Of a DNA stretch of 10,446 nucleotides, positions 5,664 to 10,446 are shown piece by piece. Location of the stretch: assembly GCA_900549005.1 (NCBI GenBank), contig URMT01000058.1, positions 1 to 10,446 of the forward strand, written 5' to 3'. Source of the stretch: an uncultured Eubacteriales bacterium. GTDB taxonomy: Bacteria > Bacillota > Clostridia > Christensenellales > Borkfalkiaceae. Every line of letters begins with the position of its first letter. Within the stretch, counting starts at the first letter, position 1. Under the pieces are notes generated by a model. The model did no database searches. It had not been told where the DNA came from and worked only from the letters and a program-made list of their open reading frames with translations. Both the position numbers and the translations under genes were made by a program.

Positions 5664-8180
5664 TTATTTTATAAGCCTGGTGCGCATTGCGTTGAGCACG
5701 GCCACGAGCATTACGCCCACGTCGGCCACGACCGCGATAATGAGCGGCAGGTCGATTACTATGCCGAGCACCATAACGGCGAGCTTTACGAGCAGCGAGC
5801 CGACTATGTTCTGGAACACTATCCTGCGCGTGCCCTTTGCAATCTTTTTGCCCTTGGGCAGAAGTTCGAGGTTGTCGGTGACGAGCACCAAATCGCTCGC
5901 CTCTATCGCCGCGTCGGAACCGACTTTGCCCATAGACACTGCACAGTCTGCCGCAGCCATTACGGGCGCGTCGTTTATGCCGTCGCCCGCATACAGCAGT
6001 TTGCCGCGCTCTTTCAGCTTTTCCGCCGCCGCAAGTTTGTCGCCGGGAAGAAGGCCCGCTTCAAAGCCGTCCAGCCCCACTTCCTTTGCCACGGCCGCGG
6101 CGCGGGCGGGATTGTCGCCCGTGAGCATAGTGCAGTAGGCAACGCGCTGCGCCTTCAAGTCGGCAATCGCCTGTTTTGCACCGCTCTTCACGGCGTCGCC
6201 AATCTCTACGCAGCCCGCATATTCGCCGTCAAACGCCACATATATGAGGGTGTAAATGCTCTCTTTCTTTTCGCACTCAACGCCGTTTTCCTCCATCAGC
6301 GCGGCGTTGCCGCAAAGCACGGTTTTGCCGCCGGAAAGGCACTTTATGCCCCTGCCAGCAATCTCTTCCGCGTCAGATACTGCATAGGGGGAAGAGATAT
6401 TTGCAAACGCCGCCGCTATCGGGTGGGAGGAATACTTTTCGGCCGCGGCCGCAAGCATAAGCGCGCGTTCGCTCGTATATGAATTTACGGCAAACGAACC
6501 TTCGGTAATGGTGCCCGTCTTGTCGAACGCCGCAACGGTGCAAAGGGCGAGTTCGTCTATCGCCGTGGAGCCCTTGGCGAGTATGCCGAACCTTGCGCAC
6601 TGACCTATGCCGCCGAAATACGAAAGGGGCACGGATATGACGAGCGCGCACGGGCAGGATATTACGAGGAAAGAGAGAGCCTTGGATATCCAGTCTGAAT
6701 AGGTAGCCCAGGCGAACGCGCCCGAAACGGCGCATACTATGGTGGGAACGAGCGCCGCGACGATTAAAGCGGCCGCGCACACCGCGGGAGTGTAGTACTT
6801 CGCAAACTTTGTTATAAACTTTTCGGGCTTTGCCTTTTTTGCGGTGGAATTTTCCACGAGGTCGAGTATTTTTGCAACCGCAGAATCGGCGTACCTGCGC
6901 AATACACGCACTTCAATCACCTTAGAAATGTTTATCGCGCCCGACAAAATCTCCTGCCCTTCGCGCGCTTCGAGCGGCAGCGATTCGCCGTTTAAAGAGC
7001 GCATATCGAGCGAGGTTTCGCCCTTTACTATCACGCCGTCAACGGGCACTTTTTCGCCCGCCTTAATGAGTATTATGTCGCCTTCGAGCAAATCTTCGGG
7101 CTTTACCACAATCTGGCTGCCGTCTTTTAAGAGCGTGGCGCTCTCGCTCTTCAAGTCCATAAGTTTGGTTATGGAATTGCGCGACGAGCCCACCGCTATC
7201 GACTGCAACAGTTCGCCCACCTGATAAAGGAGCATTACTGCAACGCCCTCGTATATGCCGTCGCCCGAAACCACGCCGAGCACTATCGCCGCGACGGAGG
7301 CAATCGTCATAAGAAAGTTTTCGTCGAAGATTCTGCCCTTAGAGATGTTTTTGGCGGTATTGACCAGCACTTCCCAGCCGACAGAAAGGTACGATACGGC
7401 GAACAGCGGGTAGGAAATTATTACGCCGACATCCCCTCCCGCGAGGTTTAAAACCAGGGCGGGAATGAAGAATACGACCGATACTATTATCAAAACAATC
7501 TCTTTTAAGTGCTGTTTGAAGAGCGACTTCTTTTTGGGCTTGCCGTCGTCAATCTCCACGTCCTCGAAGTGGGTTATCTCGTACACCGCCTTATCGTAGG
7601 CGGCGGAATCGGCGCAGCTGAGCGTGACGGACATATTCATAAAGTCCACCGCGGCATCTACGCCGTCGATTTTATTCAGAATCTCTTCGAGTTCCCTGCC
7701 GCAGTTGGCGCAGCAGAGGTTCTTTATTTTAAGTTTTACGCCAGAAGGGCCTTCTTTGGCGCCGCTCTCTTCCGCGCCGCCTTCCGAATGGCCGTGTAAG
7801 CAACAGCCGTCGTTGTGGTTATGGCCGCAGCACTCTCCGTGAACGTGTTCTTCGCCGTGCGTATGTTCGCGGTTATGTTCGTGACCGCAGGTGCAACTTT
7901 CTCCGTGGGAGTGTCCTTCGCCATTATGGTCAGAACTTTCGCCGTGCGCGTTGACTGCGGCTCCCGGCGAGAAATGTTCAACAACTTTAACATCTTCAAA
8001 ACCGTTGCAGCACTTTATTACCTCGGCTGCCGTCTCTTCACTTTCGCACGAAAAGCGCACCTTCTGGGCGATAAAATCGACGGAAGCGCCCTCTACGCCC
8101 TCTATCCTGTTTATAAGCTCTTCAAGCTCGGCCGCGCACGCCGCGCAGTCGAGGCCTTCAAGTCTGAGTACCTTATTCAT
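5664..8180 (-). CDS. cadA: P1B-type Zn(II)/Cd(II)/Pb(II) efflux ATPase
   Basis: This 838-residue membrane pump uses ATP to export divalent soft metals. HMA domain 1 has the metal site CAAC at 12-15. Residues 69-131 form a His/Cys-rich stretch with about 15 His and 6 Cys. HMA domain 2 has CCANC at 156-160. Membrane segments follow from about 226. The actuator motif reads NGES (397-400) where TGES is usual, keeping the catalytic Glu. The transmembrane metal site is CPC (509-511) followed by ALVISVP, which is typical of the Zn/Cd subgroup rather than copper pumps. DKTGT is at 553-557 (phosphorylated Asp), HP at 586-587, TGD at 687-689 and GDGINDAP at 732-739. D820 near the last membrane helix matches the ZntA-type metal Asp. 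The start codon overlaps the upstream repressor gene by 8 bases, implying translational coupling; its own GGAG lies 13 bases upstream. Metal specificity is inferred from motifs; zntA is an equivalent name. Confidence 0.93.
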   Translation of the reverse strand: MNKVLRLEGLDCAACAAELEELINRIEGVEGASVDFIAQKVRFSCESEETAAEVIKCCNGFEDVKVVEHFSPGAAVNAHGESSDHNGEGHSHGESCTCGHEHNREHTHGEEHVHGECCGHNHNDGCCLHGHSEGGAEESGAKEGPSGVKLKIKNLCCANCGRELEEILNKIDGVDAAVDFMNMSVTLSCADSAAYDKAVYEITHFEDVEIDDGKPKKKSLFKQHLKEIVLIIVSVVFFIPALVLNLAGGDVGVIISYPLFAVSYLSVGWEVLVNTAKNISKGRIFDENFLMTIASVAAIVLGVVSGDGIYEGVAVMLLYQVGELLQSIAVGSSRNSITKLMDLKSESATLLKDGSQIVVKPEDLLEGDIILIKAGEKVPVDGVIVKGETSLDMRSLNGESLPLEAREGQEILSGAINISKVIEVRVLRRYADSAVAKILDLVENSTAKKAKPEKFITKFAKYYTPAVCAAALIVAALVPTIVCAVSGAFAWATYSDWISKALSFLVISCPCALVISVPLSYFGGIGQCARFGILAKGSTAIDELALCTVAAFDKTGTITEGSFAVNSYTSERALMLAAAAEKYSSHPIAAAFANISSPYAVSDAEEIAGRGIKCLSGGKTVLCGNAALMEENGVECEKKESIYTLIYVAFDGEYAGCVEIGDAVKSGAKQAIADLKAQRVAYCTMLTGDNPARAAAVAKEVGLDGFEAGLLPGDKLAAAEKLKERGKLLYAGDGINDAPVMAAADCAVSMGKVGSDAAIEASDLVLVTDNLELLPKGKKIAKGTRRIVFQNIVGSLLVKLAVMVLGIVIDLPLIIAVVADVGVMLVAVLNAMRTRLIK

Positions 8181-8526
8181 TGCAGTGCAGATGCTCCTTT
8201 GCCACCTCTATCATAGTCATTATGTGGCCGTCCTCCACCGAATAGAGTATATTTTTGCCGATGCGGCGGCTTTTTATTATGCGGTTATCTTTAAGCGTTT
8301 TGAGCTGATGCGAGACGGCGCTCTGGCCAGCGCCCACCGCCTTTGCAATGTGCTCTACGCACAGTTCGCCCGCAGAGAGAGCGAGCAGAATTTTTAACCT
8401 TGAAGGTTCGCTTATCGCCTTGAAGCGGTCGGCCATAACAGCTATACCCTCTTCCGAAGGCATTGCGGCAAGCGCCGCTTTTATTACGCCCTCGTGCTCT
8501 TCGGGCGTTTCGCATATATTTTTCAT
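8173..8526 (-). CDS. ArsR/SmtB-family metal-sensing repressor
   Basis: This 117-residue winged-helix repressor should bind the operator upstream of its own gene and release it when metal binds. The recognition-helix region QSAVSHQLKTLKDNRII is at 68-84. ELCVEH at 54-59 aligns with the alpha-3 metal motif (ELCVCD in ArsR/CadC), but only C56 of the cysteine pair is kept. At the C-terminus D99, H101 and H112 match the alpha-5 site of SmtB/CzrA (DxHx10H), with H114 and C115 available as the fourth ligand. C5 and H11 lie in the N-terminal arm. This pattern favours a zinc sensor of the CzrA/SmtB kind with possible extra thiol ligation. AAGGAGA at 8534-8540 fixes the start. It is the first gene of the operon with the efflux ATPase. 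cadC, czrA and smtB would all be reasonable labels, so I assign no symbol. Confidence 0.92.
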   Translation of the reverse strand: MKNICETPEEHEGVIKAALAAMPSEEGIAVMADRFKAISEPSRLKILLALSAGELCVEHIAKAVGAGQSAVSHQLKTLKDNRIIKSRRIGKNILYSVEDGHIMTMIEVAKEHLHCNE

Positions 8527-8545
8527 ACGGATTTCTCCTTATTAA

Positions 8546-8565
8546 ATATGAATGTCTATTCATAT
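8546..8565. promoter_or_regulatory. ArsR/SmtB operator
   Basis: ATATGAAT-GTCT-ATTCATAT is a perfect inverted repeat with 8-bp arms and a 4-base spacer. It closely resembles known SmtB/CzrA/CadC operators. It overlaps the edge of the -10 box and covers the expected transcription start, so a bound repressor would block RNA polymerase. It begins about 20 bases upstream of the repressor start codon. Confidence 0.85.
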
Positions 8566-8592
8566 GATAATATATGTTTATGTAAATGTCAA
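8564..8592 (-). promoter_or_regulatory. Promoter of the repressor-efflux operon
   Basis: On the minus strand TTGACA (8587-8592, perfect -35) is separated by exactly 17 bases from TATCAT (8564-8569, five of six match to -10). Transcription should start near 8557, inside the operator. This is a strong sigma-A type promoter under direct repression. Confidence 0.88.
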
Positions 8593-8694
8593 CCGTTTGG
8601 TTAAAAAAATTTTTGAAAGCAGAAAAATTTTCAGGGGCGGGCTGCACCTGCGGCGGGCTTTCCGCACCGATGCGGCAGGCATATAAAGGCAGGC

Positions 8695-8743
8695 AAAAAA
8701 ATAAAAACGCCGCCGCGCACATAAAAAGTGCGCGGCGGCGTTT
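8695..8743 (-). terminator. Strong rho-independent terminator
   Basis: A perfect 16-bp stem (8705-8720 with 8728-8743, very GC-rich) has a 7-base loop. Read on the minus strand it is followed by TTTTATTTTTT, through about 8695. It lies 26 bases past the stop codon of the small membrane-protein gene and insulates it from the metal operon. On the plus strand the tail is only GTTTAT, so it acts mainly in one direction. Confidence 0.9.
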
Positions 8744-8768
8744 ATACCCTGCAATATGACTGATTCAA

Positions 8769-9236
8769 TCAGCTTTTTACTGCGGCAAATATGCCGCCTA
8801 TGCCTGCAAGCGCGCCGCCTATTGCGGTGAGCCACATACCTGCGGCAGGCGAATACAGATTTACAACTTTATCGCAGAAAGAATATGTGAGTACTATTGC
8901 AAGAACGGCACATACAACGCATACAATCGCCACGACTACGAGTATAAACCTGAAAAGTTTCCAGCCGAGAACCTTGCTTATTCCCGCGAGTACGGTGGTT
9001 GCCGCGGCAAGAATTACCGTTAAGATTGCAAACGCCTCCATACCCTTGAACACCGAGGCCACCTCGCCTTCGCCGGCGGTATAAAGGTCGTGCAAATCGC
9101 CAAGTTTATAACCTGTTTCAGTCAGACCTCCCGAAACCCACGCTATGCACACGCCCACTATTGCGAGCACAAGCATCACAAGCACAACAAGTATGGCAAT
9201 CAACCCGACTTTGTTGTCACTCTTCTTTTTTGCCAT
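8769..9236 (-). CDS. Small four-helix membrane protein, function unknown
   Basis: I do not recognise this family. The protein has 155 residues, a basic N-terminus (MAKKKSDNK) and four hydrophobic segments at about 11-34, 65-86, 93-118 and 133-152, so it is probably an integral membrane protein with four passes. A short polar stretch at 35-64 (TETGYKLGDLHDLYTAGEGE) would lie between helices 1 and 2, probably outside if the Lys-rich N-terminus stays in the cytoplasm. No catalytic or metal motif is visible. The start is well supported by AAGGAGGG, which ends about 5 bases upstream, and by a near-consensus promoter. It has its own strong terminator and therefore looks monocistronic. The neighbours give no functional hint. 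Confidence 0.8.
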   Translation of the reverse strand: MAKKKSDNKVGLIAILVVLVMLVLAIVGVCIAWVSGGLTETGYKLGDLHDLYTAGEGEVASVFKGMEAFAILTVILAAATTVLAGISKVLGWKLFRFILVVVAIVCVVCAVLAIVLTYSFCDKVVNLYSPAAGMWLTAIGGALAGIGGIFAAVKS

Positions 9237-9255
9237 AAAACCCTCCTTAACAATT

Positions 9256-9269
9256 GCGCCGCAAGGCGC
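9256..9269 (-). promoter_or_regulatory. Leader hairpin of the membrane-protein mRNA
   Basis: GCGCC (9256-9260) and GGCGC (9265-9269) form a 5-bp stem with a 4-base loop in the roughly 65-base leader, a few bases upstream of the ribosome binding site. There is no T-run after it. Function unknown. Confidence 0.35.
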
Positions 9270-9307
9270 GTTATTTGCGCACGGCTTTTTGCCTTACGCT
9301 TTAATCA

Positions 9308-9336
9308 ATTATACTACCACGATAAAAATAAGTCAA
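9308..9336 (-). promoter_or_regulatory. Promoter of the membrane-protein gene
   Basis: The minus strand reads TTGACT (9331-9336; five of six match to -35), then exactly 17 bases, then a perfect TATAAT (9308-9313). Immediately upstream of the -35 the sequence is AT-rich, like an UP element. Transcription should start near 9302, giving a leader of about 65 bases. Confidence 0.88.
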
Positions 9337-9393
9337 TATATTAAAGTAAAATTATATTCTGCTTATTTTTTCATTTTAATAAAAACACACCGA

Positions 9394-9458
9394 TTTTGGC
9401 ACTTTTTGAAGGTTTTTTTGCGCATTTTGAGCGTTTTTTAATTAAAAAAATTATTTTT
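9394..9458. other. Phased A/T-tracts, candidate curved DNA
   Basis: T- or A-tracts of 4-7 bases are centred near 9395.5, 9405, 9416, 9426.5, 9436.5, 9447 and 9456, a mean spacing close to 10 bp. Tracts in phase with the DNA helix bend DNA. This block lies about 60-120 bp upstream of the membrane-protein promoter, within an otherwise gene-free AT-rich gap (9237-9507). Confidence 0.5.
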
Positions 9459-9474
9459 ATAATTTGAAATATAA

Positions 9475-9505
9475 GAATAAATATTTATATTAAATATTTT
9501 TATTC
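9475..9505 (-). terminator. AT-rich hairpin after the LRR gene, possible terminator
   Basis: GAATAAATATTTA (9475-9487) pairs with TAAATATTTTTATTC (9491-9505) with a 2-base bulge, 2 bases beyond the LRR gene stop codon. It contains almost no G-C pairs and is followed by TTATATTT rather than a clean T-run, so termination would be weak. Confidence 0.35.
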
Positions 9506-9507
9506 CG

Positions 9508-10446
9508 TCAGAAAATTACCAGTTCAAACTTTTTGCTTACGTCTTCAAAGGCTGTGCCGTCAATGTCTGCGGCGGAGGGGACAACAGCCTTCACAAGCGC
9601 GCTGCAACCATAGAACGCCTCGGCGCATACCTTCTTCACGCTTGCAGGAAGGCTGACTTCTTTAAGTTTGAGGCACTCCTTGAACGCGCCCTCGCCTATC
9701 TCTTTCAGCCTGCTGTTTTCGGCTATCTCTATTGCGGTAAGATTGGGATGCAGGCTGGCGGCGCCTATGACGAAGAACAGGTTTGCGGGCAGGCTTAACA
9801 CGCTTTCGGCAATGTACAGCGTTATGCCGTCGCCGCCGTTTCCCGCGCCGCTGAAAATGTTGGTGTCGTTGCTGCCCGCGTCTGCCGCCTGATACTCAAC
9901 CACGGCAAGCGACAGACAGCCGCTGAATGCCTCTTCGCCTATGTCGGCGACCTCTTCGGGTATGTTCACCGTTTTAAGATTGGCACAACCGGCAAACGCC
10001 CTCTCGCCTATCCTGTGCAAGCCTGCGCCCATCTGCACGCTTACTATATCGACGTTCCCCTCAAAAGCCCCGTCGGCAATTTCACACACGGGCAGACCGT
10101 TATATTCATCAGGTATTATCAGTTCGTCGGCATATATTCCCGCCTCAATTCCCGTAACGGAATAGTATGCGCCGCTTTCTGAAAGCTCGTAGATTATCCC
10201 TGAGGTTGCAGGCAGGCTTTCGCCCTCTTCCGTATATTCATAGCCGCAACGCCTGCACTTGTAATGCTTTACAGACGGGCTGTCCACCGTACCCTCCGTT
10301 TCGGTGACTTCGTAGTCGTGCCCGAGCGGTTCGGTTGCATTATCCTTATATGTATGTCCGCACAGACCGCAACTATACAGAGTATAGCCGCCCTCGGTGC
10401 AGGTAGGTTCAACAATCTCCGCTTCATAATCGTGGCCGAGCGGCTC
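9508..10446 (-). CDS. BspA-like leucine-rich-repeat (LRR_5) protein, C-terminal part
   Basis: The reading frame is open to the right window edge, so the N-terminus is missing; 312 residues are visible. The first visible part has two copies of a Cys-containing module beginning EPLGHDYE (visible residues 1-38 and from 39), each with a CxxC pair (CGLC, CRRC). Such modules are common in large surface proteins of gut Clostridia. From about residue 110 on, LRR_5 repeats follow, recognisable by the recurring I.EGAF.GC..L..V..P pattern (for example IGERAFAGCANLKTVNIP and IGEGAFKECLKLKEVSLP). The protein ends in KKFELVIF with no sortase motif or membrane anchor, so any signal peptide or cell-wall anchor would have to lie in the missing part. 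A GTG near 10287 could look like a start but lies inside the second module and has no ribosome binding site. Family members are mostly secreted or surface-attached; binding partners are unknown. Confidence 0.85.
   Translation of the reverse strand, partial: EPLGHDYEAEIVEPTCTEGGYTLYSCGLCGHTYKDNATEPLGHDYEVTETEGTVDSPSVKHYKCRRCGYEYTEEGESLPATSGIIYELSESGAYYSVTGIEAGIYADELIIPDEYNGLPVCEIADGAFEGNVDIVSVQMGAGLHRIGERAFAGCANLKTVNIPEEVADIGEEAFSGCLSLAVVEYQAADAGSNDTNIFSGAGNGGDGITLYIAESVLSLPANLFFVIGAASLHPNLTAIEIAENSRLKEIGEGAFKECLKLKEVSLPASVKKVCAEAFYGCSALVKAVVPSAADIDGTAFEDVSKKFELVIF

Noticed and set aside
5529..6482. 317-residue plus-strand reading frame across the secA leader and the ATPase 3' end
   Set aside because: It is antisense to the ATPase, crosses the operon terminator and has no ribosome binding site or recognisable domain.
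9254..9293. Riboswitch in the leader of the membrane-protein gene
   Set aside because: There are only short stems (GCGCC/GGCGC and GGC/GCC) in about 65 bases, and nothing matches a known riboswitch core.

Overview
The window looks like chromosomal DNA from a Bacillota (Firmicutes) genome of roughly half G+C, most likely an uncultured gut Clostridia lineage. The reasons are the secA-prfB gene order typical of Firmicutes, strong AAGGAG-type ribosome binding sites, near-consensus sigma-A promoters, and a BspA-type leucine-rich-repeat surface protein. This placement is inference; no rRNA or other marker is present. Every gene I accept lies on the minus strand, so transcription runs from right to left.

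Read in the direction of transcription, the layout is as follows. (1) The C-terminal part of a large LRR_5/BspA-like protein, cut by the right window edge (9508-10446). (2) A 271-bp AT-rich gap with seven helically phased A/T-tracts and a near-consensus promoter, which drives a small four-helix membrane protein of unknown function (8769-9236). That gene ends in a very strong terminator. (3) A complete zinc/cadmium-type efflux operon: promoter with an overlapping palindromic operator, an ArsR/SmtB repressor (8173-8526), and, overlapping it by 8 bases, a P1B-type ATPase with two HMA domains flanking a His/Cys-rich stretch (5664-8180), then a terminator. (4) secA (2273-5422), with two hairpins in its leader and an unusually long Pro/Ala-rich linker before its C-terminal zinc motif. 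(5) A 407-bp gene-free gap made of palindromic, repeat-like sequences. (6) prfB for release factor 2 (765-1865), encoded without the usual programmed frameshift. (7) A small four-helix-bundle protein (179-628), then a 178-bp flank containing a hairpin.

Most of the window is conserved housekeeping (protein export, translation termination) beside a standard metal-resistance operon. The repressor would sit on the operator overlapping the -10 box and start site until zinc, cadmium or lead binds it, after which repressor and pump are made together. I found no convincing undescribed multi-gene system. The more interesting items are the repeat cluster between secA and prfB, the curved-DNA candidate upstream of the membrane-protein promoter, the metal-site variation in the repressor, the His/Cys-rich linker of the pump, and the uncertain role of the four-helix-bundle gene at the left edge.
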